From: Flavobacterium sp. JAS
GTDB lineage: Bacteria; Bacteroidota; Bacteroidia; Flavobacteriales; Flavobacteriaceae
NCBI RefSeq assembly: GCF_020991455.1
Contig: NZ_JAJMOX010000007.1
Location: forward strand, 248,001 to 312,000
DNA length: 64,000 bases
Reading direction: 5' to 3'
Below the pieces are notes generated by a model. The model was given only the letters and a program-made list of their open reading frames with translations. It had not been told where the DNA came from and ran no database searches. Below, one piece after another: positions 17,081 through 25,729 of the stretch; the first letter of the stretch is position 1, and the number at the start of each line of letters is the position of its first letter. Made by a program: the position numbers and the translations under genes.

Positions 17081-18094
17081 TTATTTTGCCAGGAAAAAAG
17101 CCAGTAAATCTTTTTGAACCTGAGCTGTATTTTCCTGAACCAGCCAATGTCCTGAACCTGCAATTTTAGATTCGGTTACATTCTCAGCAACTAATTTTGA
17201 GTGATCTTTTAGAAATGCTGCCGCAAAATATTCTCCTCCCATGGCAAGCAAAGGCATTTTTAGTTTTGTTTTCATAAAGATCAGATTGTCTTTTCCGTCT
17301 TGCGGAAAATTCCCGAACCATTTAAAACTTGATTTTGCTGCATCTTTTACCGCATATGCTCTTACGAACTCCGCTGTTTCTTCGGGTGTAAAAGGATCTT
17401 TTACGTGTCCAACCATTGGCCAGAAATTGGTCAAAAACTCTTTCTCTTTTCCTTTAACAATATCTCCCGAAGCTGGCCATGCAAAAAATCCAAACCACCA
17501 TGCAGAGGCAGAAACTTTTGACCAAACCGGCTCGATTCCAGGAAGTAAAGCATCCATTAAAGCAATCTTTTTTACTTCGCTGCCATACTGCGCCGCGTAA
17601 GCATACGCTACCATTAAACCAATATCGTGACCTGCAAGGTTGATATTGGTGTAACCTAATTTTTTAACCAGTTCGTGAATGTCGGTCGCCATTGTTTTTT
17701 TGTCGTATCCACCTTCTGGTTTGTCCGACTCTCCTACTCCTCTTAAATCTGGTGCAATAACGGTAAAGTGTTTAGAAAGTTCCGGAAGCAAGCGATTCCA
17801 CATGTACCAGTTTTGACCAAAACCGTGAACTAACACTAATGGATCGCCTTTTCCGCCAATTACATAATGAATCTTTACACCATTGACCAATGCTGTTTCA
17901 TGTTTAAAATTGGCCGGCGGATCTGCTGGTTTTGTTACTGCTGAATCTGCTGTTGTAGTTGATTCTTCGGCAGCAGCTTTTATAGGTTCATCTTTTTTAA
18001 TGCAGGATGCAAATAATAAAAAACTGATTATTAACAGGCCAAAGAAACCTTTTGAAGTTTTTGACCAAAAATTTTGGTTAGAAATTGATTTCAT
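17081..18094 (-). CDS. Alpha/beta hydrolase lipoprotein (epoxide hydrolase/dehalogenase-like)
   Basis: This is a 337-residue lipoprotein with lipobox FASC (Cys about 31) and an Ala/Thr-rich linker to about residue 65. The alpha/beta hydrolase domain shows the oxyanion motif HGFGQNWYMW, the DLRGVGESDKP loop and nucleophile elbow GHDIG. An aspartate nucleophile is typical of epoxide hydrolases and haloalkane dehalogenases rather than esterases. The catalytic His is in GSGHWLVQE near the end. It is the first gene of a three-gene operon, divergent from a Crp/Fnr regulator at 18380. The substrate is unknown. Confidence 0.83.
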   Translation of the reverse strand: MKSISNQNFWSKTSKGFFGLLIISFLLFASCIKKDEPIKAAAEESTTTADSAVTKPADPPANFKHETALVNGVKIHYVIGGKGDPLVLVHGFGQNWYMWNRLLPELSKHFTVIAPDLRGVGESDKPEGGYDKKTMATDIHELVKKLGYTNINLAGHDIGLMVAYAYAAQYGSEVKKIALMDALLPGIEPVWSKVSASAWWFGFFAWPASGDIVKGKEKEFLTNFWPMVGHVKDPFTPEETAEFVRAYAVKDAAKSSFKWFGNFPQDGKDNLIFMKTKLKMPLLAMGGEYFAAAFLKDHSKLVAENVTESKIAGSGHWLVQENTAQVQKDLLAFFLAK

Positions 18095-18207
18095 GATTTT
18101 ATATTTAAAAGTTGTTAAATACTTTCTAATAGACTAGAATTGTGCCTAATACACTAATCCCTATAAATACAAGGTTTTACACATTCTATGAAGTATAAAA
18201 AATGTTG

Positions 18208-18242
18208 TATATCGTTATCATTTTAAAAACATTGACGATATA
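18208..18242. promoter_or_regulatory. Inverted repeat in the hydrolase-Crp divergent region
   Basis: TATATCGT (18208-18215) faces ACGATATA (18235-18242) with a 19-nt gap. It is centred about 130 bp from both divergent starts and could be an operator or hairpin. Nearer the Crp gene, TAACTTTA (18314-18321) is a near-match to the -7 consensus. Confidence 0.35.
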
Positions 18243-18379
18243 ACACTAAAATTAAATGTGTTTTGATTCTTATAATGCGAAGATTCTTTTACGCTTCAAT
18301 TGGGTAAATTTTATAACTTTATCGCTTTTTAATAAAGCGTCGGGTTTTAGATTAAATCACTTGGCAAAACATCTTCAAA

Positions 18380-18943
18380 ATGGAAATCGACACAATTCTT
18401 GACGAAATATTTAAATTACCTCAAGCGTCAAAAACGGCGTTAAAACTAAATATTTCTGAGATAAAATATCCAAAAGGACACATTCTCTTACATGCGGGTA
18501 AAGTCGAATCGAATATTTATTTTATAAAAAAAGGAATCGTGCGCGCTTATGTAGATCAGAATGATAGCGAAATTACATTTTGGTTTGGGAAAGAAGGTCA
18601 AACCGTGATTTCGATGAAAAGCTATACGCAGGAAGAAAAAGGATATGAAGATATTGAGCTTCTGGAAGATTGTGAACTTTATGAATTAAAGAAAGAAAAT
18701 CTTCAAAAATTATTCGAAACTGATATTCATATTGCAAACTGGGGCAGAAAATTTGCCGAAATTGAACTTGTAAAAACCGAAGAACGTTTGATTTCTCGTC
18801 AATTTAAAAATGCTACTGATCGCTATTTGGAATTATTAACGTATCATCCTGAATTAATTAGAAGAATTCAATTGGGACATATTGCTTCTTATCTCGGAAT
18901 TACACAAGTTAGCTTAAGCAGAATACGAGCCGAGATAAAATAA
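18380..18943 (+). CDS. Crp/Fnr-family regulator
   Basis: This 187-residue regulator has a cyclic-nucleotide-binding-like beta-roll (about 20-125) and a C-terminal winged helix (IQLGHIASYLGITQVSLSRIRAE). The cAMP-contact residues of true Crp proteins are not evident, and there are no Fnr cysteines, so the effector is unknown. It is divergent from the hydrolase operon and 73 bp upstream of an SMR exporter, either of which could be its target. Another Crp/Fnr-type protein with the same organisation is encoded at 60020. Confidence 0.82.
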   Translation: MEIDTILDEIFKLPQASKTALKLNISEIKYPKGHILLHAGKVESNIYFIKKGIVRAYVDQNDSEITFWFGKEGQTVISMKSYTQEEKGYEDIELLEDCELYELKKENLQKLFETDIHIANWGRKFAEIELVKTEERLISRQFKNATDRYLELLTYHPELIRRIQLGHIASYLGITQVSLSRIRAEIK

Positions 18944-19016
18944 ATTCATTTTTTATCATTTGTTAAATTTTATTTGCGTCAGGAGAAGGAACTTTGCAAC
19001 ATAAAATTTTAACAAT

Positions 19017-19343
19017 ATGAACTGGATTATTCTAATTATTGCGGGACTCTTTGAGGTTTCGTTTGCAACTTGTCTGGGAAAAGCAAAAGAAGCTGTTGGT
19101 ACTGATGCTTATTTATGGTACGCGGGCTTTTTTGTATCGCTAACTGTAAGTATGTTATTGCTTATTAAAGCCACTGAAACTTTGCCTATTGGAACGGCTT
19201 ATGCGGTCTGGACGGGAATTGGCGCTGTAGGAACAGTATTAATGGGAATCTTTGTTTTTAAAGAACCTGCTGAATTTTGGAGATTGTTTTTTCTGGTGGC
19301 GCTGGTTGGTTCAATCATTGGTCTTAAAGCCGTTTCTCATTAA
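19017..19343 (+). CDS. Small multidrug resistance (SMR) family exporter
   Basis: This is a 108-residue inner-membrane protein with four hydrophobic helices. The invariant membrane Glu of SMR proteins is in AGLFEVSFA (Glu13), and the WTGIGAVGTVLMGIFVFKEP block is intact. Members work as dual-topology dimers coupled to proton influx. The single-gene arrangement and the FEVSFA helix fit the SugE/Gdx (guanidinium) branch better than QacE, but the substrate class is inferred. A GAACTTTG near-match to the -7 box lies at 18989-18996. Confidence 0.85.
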   Translation: MNWIILIIAGLFEVSFATCLGKAKEAVGTDAYLWYAGFFVSLTVSMLLLIKATETLPIGTAYAVWTGIGAVGTVLMGIFVFKEPAEFWRLFFLVALVGSIIGLKAVSH

Positions 19344-19421
19344 TCAAAAAAGATTGTTTTTTAGTCTTATCAACTTTTGTTTCGTCTAAAGTTTATAAAA
19401 CCCAATCCAGATATTTATTTA

Positions 19422-19452
19422 AAGCTCAATTCGTCTGAATTGGGCTTTTTTT
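19422..19452 (+). terminator. Intrinsic terminator after the SMR gene
   Basis: An 11-bp stem (AAGCTCAATTC, 19422-19432, with 19437-19447, one G-U pair) has a 4-nt loop and a long T-run. Further on, the 394-bp gap holds two more short palindromes, CGATTCT/AGAATCG (19520-19543) and GTTTCATTTT/AAAATGAAAC (19597-19618). Confidence 0.8.
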
Positions 19453-19737
19453 TTCGCTACTATTCAGTATTAATAAATCAAAAACTTACAAATTTACTTT
19501 TGCCTTTTATAGTCTTATACGATTCTGATAGCTTTTAGAATCGCATAACGTATGGCTTCTCACGATATTTTTATTTTTGAAAAACTATAAAGAGTCGTTT
19601 CATTTTAGAAAATGAAACCAATTGATCCCAAGATTAATAGCTTTATATTTTTTGTACGTTTAATTTTATCTGCAACAATTTTATGAGCGTATCATAAAAA
19701 TAAATTTTTCAATAAATCGTAATCTAATTTTTAATTT

Positions 19738-22212
19738 ATGAAAAAAAGCATTCTAATAATTATACTTTGTGTTAGTTCCTTTTTTTTCTCTTGCAAGAAA
19801 GAAAAAAATCCAGATTCAGCAAATCCCGAAGCATCACAATCTGCCGCTGCTGATTCTAGTGCACTTGCCGATAACGGCTGGCCTCGCGAAACTACAAATA
19901 ATGGCACAAAATTGGTTTATTATCAACCTCAGGTCGATGATTGGAAAGATTATAAAGAAATTACAGCCAGACTAGCTTTTTCTTTAACTCCCAAAGATGG
20001 AAAACAAGTTTTGGGTGTGGCTTCTTTAACAGCTCAAACATTGGTCGATAAAGATAATCGGAACGTTTTTCTTAAAAATATTCAGGTAACAGATATACGA
20101 TTTCCAGCACTCGATGAAAAGAAAATTCCGGAAATGGAAAAGCTGTTCAAGGAAACGCTGCCAAAAGGTGGCGATCCTATTTCAGTAGATCGCATTCTGA
20201 CGGATTTAAATCAAACCAAAAATCCAGCAAAAGGAATTACTGCGAAGAACGATCCTCCTCAAATTTTTTACAGCACAAATCCGGCAGTATTGCTTATTGT
20301 GCAGGGAGAACCTGTTTTGGTACCGGTTGAAAAAACAGATATACAATATGTGGTCAATACAAATTGGGATTTGTTTTTTGATAAGACATCCAAAGATTAC
20401 TATTTGCTGGCAGATAATATTTGGCTTACTTCAAAAAACTTAAACGAAAAATGGGTAAAAACCACAAAACTTCCTTCTGGTTTGAGCAGTCTGCCGTCAG
20501 GTCAAAACTTTGATGATGTCAAAAAAATGATTCCACCACCATCAACAGGCGCTGCACCGGAAGTTTTTTTCAGCAACAAACCAGCTGAATTAATTGCCAT
20601 AAACGGAAGTCCAAAATTTGTAAAAATACCCGGAACCAAATTGATGTATATCGACAATACCGAAAATGATATTTTTGCCAGCGAAGGCAATGGTCAATAT
20701 TATGTATTGTTATCGGGAAGATGGTTTGGATCTAAGGAATTAACCGGACCATGGACGTATGCCGGAAATAAACTTCCTGCTGATTTTGCTAAAATTCCTA
20801 AAGATTCTCCAAGAGCCAATGTTTTGGCTTCTGTACCCGGAACGCAGGAAGCTCAGGATGCTGTAATGTTAGCTCAGGTTCCAACAATGGCCGTTATAAA
20901 CAAAGCCGATGCAGAAGCAAAAGCAAAGGTTACTTATGACGGAACTCCTCAATTTAAGCCAATCGAAGGTACAAAAATGCAGTATGCAAGTAATACTCAG
21001 GATAAGGTTATAAAAGTAGGCGATTTGTACTATTTGTGTTTTCAGGCAGTTTGGTTCATCTCTACAAGTCCAAATGGGCCCTGGAAAACGGCTGATTCTG
21101 TTCCTAAAGAGATTTACACTATTCCGCCAAGTTCTCCTGTATACAATGTGACGTATGTGACACAAACCACAACCGATACAACTGTACAAAGCAGTACTAC
21201 AGCGGGTTATTTTGGCGCGTTTATTATTGGTGCAACGGTAGGTGCTATATTAACATACGGTACAGGATTTTACTATCCGCCATATATTTATTATGGAGGT
21301 TTATATCCAATTTATCGCCCTTGGCCTTACACTTATGGAGGCGGAGCAGTTTACAATCCGTGGACGGGTGGCTGGGCTGCAGGAAGAAGAGTTTACGGCC
21401 CTTACGGTTCTGCAGGAACATCTGCCTGGTATAATCCTGCAACAGGTAGATACGGACGTTCTGCAAGTGTTCAAGGATGGTACGGAGGTCGTACTGTGGC
21501 AGAGTCCTATAATCCGTGGACGGGAAATTATGCCAGAACTGCTCAAGGTCATAATGCTTATGCACAATGGGGTCATTCTGCAGCTACAAACGGCAATCAA
21601 TGGGCACAAACAGGTCATATTACAACACGACGCGGTACTGCAATTGGTTATCAAACCTCTGGTGGAAAAGAAGGTGTAATTACACACCACAGAGGCGGAG
21701 GAACTACGGTTCGTACCAATAATAATTTGTACGCAGGACATGACGGACATGTATACAAAAGAGATCAAAACGGAAACTGGAGTCATTATAACAATGGCAA
21801 CGGTGGCTGGACGCAAGCAGGTACTCTGGGTTCATCAAAAAAATCAGGTAACCAAATACAACGCAACAAACCGGATCAAACCCTTGGCGGTGCAACCCGC
21901 AATACAGGCGAGAGAATCCAACATGATAACCTTTCTAAACCTGATCAAAATCTTGGCGGGGAAACCCGTAATGCGGGCGAAGGAATCCAACGCGATAACT
22001 TATCCAGACCAGACCAAACACTCGGGCAACCTAACAAACCACTGGGAGAAGCTGGTCGCCCTGATGTTACAAATGATCTTGATCGCTCAGCATTCTCAAG
22101 AAATCGTGGCCAGACACAAACCCAAAACTTTCAAAATTTCCAAAGAGACGGTGGCCGTTTAGGTGGCGGCGGAGGATTTAGAGGCGGCGGAGGATTCAGA
22201 GGCAGAAGATAA
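19738..22212 (+). CDS. Large repeat-bearing lipoprotein with glycine-rich tail
   Basis: This 824-residue lipoprotein (lipobox FFSC, Cys about 19) has an unknown function. About residues 175-465 hold three tandem copies of an 80-90-residue module with the pattern P-x-F-x-x-I-x-G-T-x-M-x-Y ... YY-x-L ... WF-x-S ... GPW ... IP. A hydrophobic, glycine-rich stretch (about 485-520) follows. Next comes a Tyr/Trp/Gly region with NPWTG repeats (near 538 and 590), then a linker with about four copies of a PDQ-x-LGG motif, and finally GGGGFRGGGGFRGRR. It resembles proteins loosely annotated as carbohydrate-binding in other bacteria. A surface or cell-wall-associated role is likely but unproven. Confidence 0.7.
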   Translation: MKKSILIIILCVSSFFFSCKKEKNPDSANPEASQSAAADSSALADNGWPRETTNNGTKLVYYQPQVDDWKDYKEITARLAFSLTPKDGKQVLGVASLTAQTLVDKDNRNVFLKNIQVTDIRFPALDEKKIPEMEKLFKETLPKGGDPISVDRILTDLNQTKNPAKGITAKNDPPQIFYSTNPAVLLIVQGEPVLVPVEKTDIQYVVNTNWDLFFDKTSKDYYLLADNIWLTSKNLNEKWVKTTKLPSGLSSLPSGQNFDDVKKMIPPPSTGAAPEVFFSNKPAELIAINGSPKFVKIPGTKLMYIDNTENDIFASEGNGQYYVLLSGRWFGSKELTGPWTYAGNKLPADFAKIPKDSPRANVLASVPGTQEAQDAVMLAQVPTMAVINKADAEAKAKVTYDGTPQFKPIEGTKMQYASNTQDKVIKVGDLYYLCFQAVWFISTSPNGPWKTADSVPKEIYTIPPSSPVYNVTYVTQTTTDTTVQSSTTAGYFGAFIIGATVGAILTYGTGFYYPPYIYYGGLYPIYRPWPYTYGGGAVYNPWTGGWAAGRRVYGPYGSAGTSAWYNPATGRYGRSASVQGWYGGRTVAESYNPWTGNYARTAQGHNAYAQWGHSAATNGNQWAQTGHITTRRGTAIGYQTSGGKEGVITHHRGGGTTVRTNNNLYAGHDGHVYKRDQNGNWSHYNNGNGGWTQAGTLGSSKKSGNQIQRNKPDQTLGGATRNTGERIQHDNLSKPDQNLGGETRNAGEGIQRDNLSRPDQTLGQPNKPLGEAGRPDVTNDLDRSAFSRNRGQTQTQNFQNFQRDGGRLGGGGGFRGGGGFRGRR

Positions 22213-22245
22213 TAATCTTTTAAAATTGCTTCGATAAATAACAAT

Positions 22246-22275
22246 AAAAAAGCCGGATTCAATATCCGGCTTTTA
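22246..22275. terminator. Bidirectional terminator
   Basis: AAAAGCCGGAT and ATCCGGCTTTT flank a short loop between the convergent lipoprotein and nrdA genes. A- and T-runs on both sides allow use in both directions. Confidence 0.85.
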
Positions 22276-22278
22276 CTT

Positions 22279-23976
22279 TTATGATTCGCAGCTACTGCAA
22301 GTAACAAGACTTGCAACAAGTTCCTTTGATACGCTTTGACTGCGCTGGTAATAAAGGCTTTTAATCCCCAATTGCCAAGCTTCTATAAGAAGGCGGTTTA
22401 CTTCTTTGATGGGCAATTCAGATGGAATATTAAGATTTATACTTTGTCCCTGATCTACAAACTTTTGTCTGATCGAAGCTTGTTGAATAATTTCTAACTG
22501 ACTGATTTCTTTAAAGGTTTTAAAAACATCTTTTTCTTTCTGACTTAGTTGACTCATGTGTTGCACACTTCCACCATTGAGCATGATTTCTCTCCAAACT
22601 TCTTCGTTATCAAGTCCTTTTTCTTCAAGTAATATTTTAAGGTATTTATTCTTGCGCATAAAATTACCTTTGCTCAATCCTGCTTTGTAATAATTACTGC
22701 TAAAAGGTTCGATTCCAGGTGAGGTTTGTCCTAAAATAGCCGATGATGAGGTTGTTGGTGCAATAGCCATTGTGGTGGTATTGCGTCGCCCGTATCCTTT
22801 TAGTAATTCAGGTTCTCCGTAGATTCTGGCCAGATCCTGAGTTGCTTTGTCTGCTTTATCACTAATGTGCTGGAAAATTTCGGTAGTTTTCATTTTAGCC
22901 TCCATGCCTTCGAAGGGAATCATATTTTTTTGCAAATACGAATGCCAGCCTAAAACGCCAAGTCCAAGTGCGCGGTGTCTTTTGGCAAAACGATTGGCTG
23001 CCGAAAGATAATAGTTGCCTTCTGTCTTTTCTATGAATTCCTGTAAAACAGCATCAAGGAAAAAGATGGCTAATTTTACCGCTTCGGTATCTTTCCACTC
23101 CTCATAAAGCTCCAGATTCATTGACGAAAGACAACAAATAAATGATTCGTCAATATCAGAGGGAAGCATGATTTCGCTGCATAAATTACTGGCGTTTATA
23201 CGTAGATTCTTGTCTTTATATACCTGTGGTTTATTCTTGTTTACGTTGTCACTAAAAAAGATATAGGGTAACCCTTTTTGCTGACGACTCTCGAGAACTT
23301 TTGCCCAAATTTGTCTTTTGTCACTATCGCCATCGATCATTTCCTGCATCCAATAATCCGGTACACAGATTCCGGTAAATAAATTCTGAATTGGGTTTCC
23401 GATACTTTTAATTTTCAAAAACTCTTCAATATCGGGATGATCTACGTCTAAATAAGCGGCAAATGCTCCTCGGCGAACGCCACCTTGCGAGATAGTATCC
23501 ATTGTGGTGTCAAAAAGTTTCATGAAACTTACCGCTCCACTACTCTTTCCGTTATCCGTTACAGCGCTTCCTCTCTCTCGCAATTCTCCAAAATATCCTG
23601 ATGTTCCACCACCGATTTTGGTTTGCATGATTACTTCGCCTAATTTATGTGTAATTCCTTCGATTTCGTCGGGAACATGTACATTAAAACAAGAAATTGG
23701 CAAACCGCGTTCTGTTCCCATATTGGCCCACACCGGTGAACTAATACTCATCCAGCCGCGCTCGATCATCTCTACAAATGAATCTTTTAGCTCTGGTTTG
23801 TAAAGCCTTTTTGCTGCAGCGGTACAAATTCTATCAATTGCGCCTTCTACAGTTTCTCCTTTTAAAAGATAGCCTCGGTTTAATATTTGTTCACTCTCAG
23901 AGTTTTTCCACCACATTTTATTGTCCGCATCACTCAGTGGAGCGCTATTTTCTGTAATTGTATCTATGGTCTTCAT
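22279..23976 (-). CDS. nrdA: Ribonucleotide reductase class I alpha subunit, short form
   Basis: This is the catalytic subunit that reduces ribonucleotides to deoxyribonucleotides with the NrdB partner. At 565 residues it is far shorter than the common 750-850. The barrel begins almost at once, so the N-terminal ATP-cone is missing. Active-site features are Cys96 (ISCFN), Asn264-Cys266-Glu268 (NLCSE), a cysteine at 281/282, the tyrosine pair Tyr542-Tyr543 and the C-terminal redox cysteines Cys560 and Cys563. It follows nrdB by 15 bp in one operon. Lack of a cone predicts no dATP shut-off through this subunit. Confidence 0.92.
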   Translation of the reverse strand: MKTIDTITENSAPLSDADNKMWWKNSESEQILNRGYLLKGETVEGAIDRICTAAAKRLYKPELKDSFVEMIERGWMSISSPVWANMGTERGLPISCFNVHVPDEIEGITHKLGEVIMQTKIGGGTSGYFGELRERGSAVTDNGKSSGAVSFMKLFDTTMDTISQGGVRRGAFAAYLDVDHPDIEEFLKIKSIGNPIQNLFTGICVPDYWMQEMIDGDSDKRQIWAKVLESRQQKGLPYIFFSDNVNKNKPQVYKDKNLRINASNLCSEIMLPSDIDESFICCLSSMNLELYEEWKDTEAVKLAIFFLDAVLQEFIEKTEGNYYLSAANRFAKRHRALGLGVLGWHSYLQKNMIPFEGMEAKMKTTEIFQHISDKADKATQDLARIYGEPELLKGYGRRNTTTMAIAPTTSSSAILGQTSPGIEPFSSNYYKAGLSKGNFMRKNKYLKILLEEKGLDNEEVWREIMLNGGSVQHMSQLSQKEKDVFKTFKEISQLEIIQQASIRQKFVDQGQSINLNIPSELPIKEVNRLLIEAWQLGIKSLYYQRSQSVSKELVASLVTCSSCES

Positions 23977-23991
23977 ATTGTTTTGGGCTAA

Positions 23992-24966
23992 TTAAAAAAG
24001 GTCGTTTGCAGTAATACTTTTGTCATGTTTAGTATATTCTACGGGTCTTTTGGCAAAGAAATCATCCAGACTGTTGGCAAAAACTTCTTCTTCAAACCAC
24101 GCCATTGCTCTGTAATCCTGGGCAGGAACATTAAATATTGTTGGAATATTTATTTGAGTCAGGCTCTGATCTATTCTAAATTTCATGAAGTTCACCAAAT
24201 CTGCTTTTTTGATGGTTTCAATTTCACCATCTTCAAAGATCCAATCTAAGATATCAGCTTCTACCTCAATGGAATTCTTAACTGTTTCTCTAATCAGGGT
24301 TAATGTTTGCTCATCAAAATAATTGGGAAACTCCTCGCGTATTTTATTTACAATATAAATACCACCATTGGCATGAATTTGTTCGTCGATAGAAGTCCAG
24401 GCAATGATATTGCTCACATTTTTCATATATCCTTTAAACCTTGTAAATGACAATAAAATCGCAAACTGACTAAAAAGCGATACATTTTCAATTAGAATAC
24501 TAAACAAAATAAGCGATACGACATACTTTTTATTGTCTTGTGATTTGGTATCTTTTAGAACATCCGAAAGATAATCCACACGTTTACGCATTACGGGAAT
24601 CTCCATCAATTTCTCGAATTGATCATTATAACCCAAAACTTCTAAAAGACGAGAATAAGCCTCGGAATGTCTGAATTCACATTCGGCAAAGGTGCTTCCG
24701 AGTCCGTTAAATTCGGGTTTGGGAAAATGCTCATATATATTGCCCCAAAAACTCTTTACGGCAACTTCTATTTGAGCAATGGCTAGTAAACTATTTTTGA
24801 TGGCTGTTTTTTCAGCAGGATTCAAATGCGAATGAAAATCCTGCATATCAGCAGTAAAATCGACTTCTGTATGAACCCAATAGGCTTTATTGATGGCTTC
24901 TGTAAACTGTAATACCTCTGGATACTCAAAAGGTTTATAATTGATTCTTTTATCGAAAATAGACAT
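23992..24966 (-). CDS. nrdB: Ribonucleotide reductase class I beta subunit
   Basis: This 324-residue ferritin-like subunit generates the radical used by NrdA. The metal ligands are Glu67, Glu97, His100, Glu160, Glu195 and His198. Tyr104 (E-x-x-H-x-x-x-Y) occupies the place of the classical radical tyrosine, so a class Ia-type diiron-tyrosyl cofactor is expected. The protein starts directly with the helical core, so it has no ATP-cone either. It is the first gene of the nrdBA operon, with a -7 box at 25042-25049 and four DnaA-box-like motifs upstream. Confidence 0.92.
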   Translation of the reverse strand: MSIFDKRINYKPFEYPEVLQFTEAINKAYWVHTEVDFTADMQDFHSHLNPAEKTAIKNSLLAIAQIEVAVKSFWGNIYEHFPKPEFNGLGSTFAECEFRHSEAYSRLLEVLGYNDQFEKLMEIPVMRKRVDYLSDVLKDTKSQDNKKYVVSLILFSILIENVSLFSQFAILLSFTRFKGYMKNVSNIIAWTSIDEQIHANGGIYIVNKIREEFPNYFDEQTLTLIRETVKNSIEVEADILDWIFEDGEIETIKKADLVNFMKFRIDQSLTQINIPTIFNVPAQDYRAMAWFEEEVFANSLDDFFAKRPVEYTKHDKSITANDLF

Positions 24967-25041
24967 ATAGATAAGTATTAAATGGTGACTTGTAAAGAAA
25001 AAAACATCGCTTTACATGGATAAGGTTGTTTTCTAGATTTA

Positions 25042-25049
25042 CAAAATTA
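25042..25049 (-). promoter_or_regulatory. -7 box of the nrdBA operon
   Basis: On the minus strand this reads TAATTTTG, a perfect TAnnTTTG match. It lies 76 bp before the nrdB start. No clear -33 TTG is present, so an activator may be needed. Confidence 0.5.
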
Positions 25050-25098
25050 AGCCACTGTTCTTCTCTGTACCCCGTTTTGATGTTAAAAAACCAACCAA

Positions 25099-25265
25099 TT
25101 ATCAACAGCATTTTGCCCTTTAAAAACAGCTTGAATTTTTCTTTTTATCAACACGCACAATACTTCCTAAATTCCAATTTTATAGCTATTTGTATTGTTT
25201 CTAAATAAAGTTATCAACACAAAATATGGCTTTAAACCACCTTAGGATAAAAACAGTTATCAACA
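25099..25265. promoter_or_regulatory. Cluster of four DnaA-box-like TTATCAACA motifs
   Basis: TTATCAACA occurs at 25099, 25145, 25211 and 25257, all in the same orientation, with start-to-start spacing 46, 66 and 46 bp. It differs by one base from TTATCCACA. The cluster lies 50-220 bp upstream of the nrdBA -7 box, inside the 763-bp gap between nrdB and the ankyrin gene. The rest of that gap (about 25270-25600) shows nothing else recognisable. Confidence 0.5.
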
Positions 25266-25602
25266 GTCTTAGTTTAAAACATAAACTTTTTACTACAAAA
25301 TTATAGTTTTTAAAAAAATATTAAACGCTGGTTTGTGATCAAAACAAACATTAGCTTAAATCGTATTGTAGATGTAAAACCATGGCTTCTTATTCTCAAC
25401 GAATTAATTTTAAACACATTAAACTAAAACACAAGGATTTTAAGCCTTTTCCAATAAACCTTTTAAGAAAGCGCACCACATTTTTAAGTGAGCGTTTTTC
25501 TTTAAGGCCATAACTTACGATTCACAAATAAAACGTTCTTAAACAAAGCAACTGCAAAATTTAAAAAAAACATTAAAAATTGGACTTTCTTAGCTAAATA
25601 AA

Positions 25603-25632
25603 TTGCTTTACTAAGATTAATTTTTACATTTG
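25603..25632 (+). promoter_or_regulatory. Promoter of the ankyrin-DUF2271-PepSY-ApbE operon
   Basis: TTG (25603-25605), 19 bp of spacer and TACATTTG (25625-25632) give a complete Bacteroidota promoter. The leader to the ATG at 25730 is about 90 nt. Confidence 0.7.
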
Positions 25633-25729
25633 CGTTATTTTTATTTATTCTAAATAGATTGCTTTATAACGAAGTAATTCTATTAGAAAATTAAACCTGA
25701 ACCAATCCTAAAACAATAAATATCTAGAT

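Noticed and set aside
18944..19016. Guanidine riboswitch before the SMR exporter
   Set aside because: The gap is only 73 bp and shows none of the conserved loops of the guanidine riboswitch classes I know.
21293..22162. Several overlapping open frames on both strands in the C-terminal part of the large lipoprotein
   Set aside because: They arise from its low-complexity Gly/Asn/Gln-rich coding sequence. They have no promoter and unnatural composition.
25026..25208. A 60-residue frame in the nrdB upstream region
   Set aside because: It runs through the TTATCAACA cluster, has no promoter in the right place and no protein-like pattern.
25099..25265. Chromosomal replication origin
   Set aside because: There are four near-boxes, but no dnaA or dnaN gene and no clear unwinding element next to them. 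Control of nrdBA is the simpler reading.
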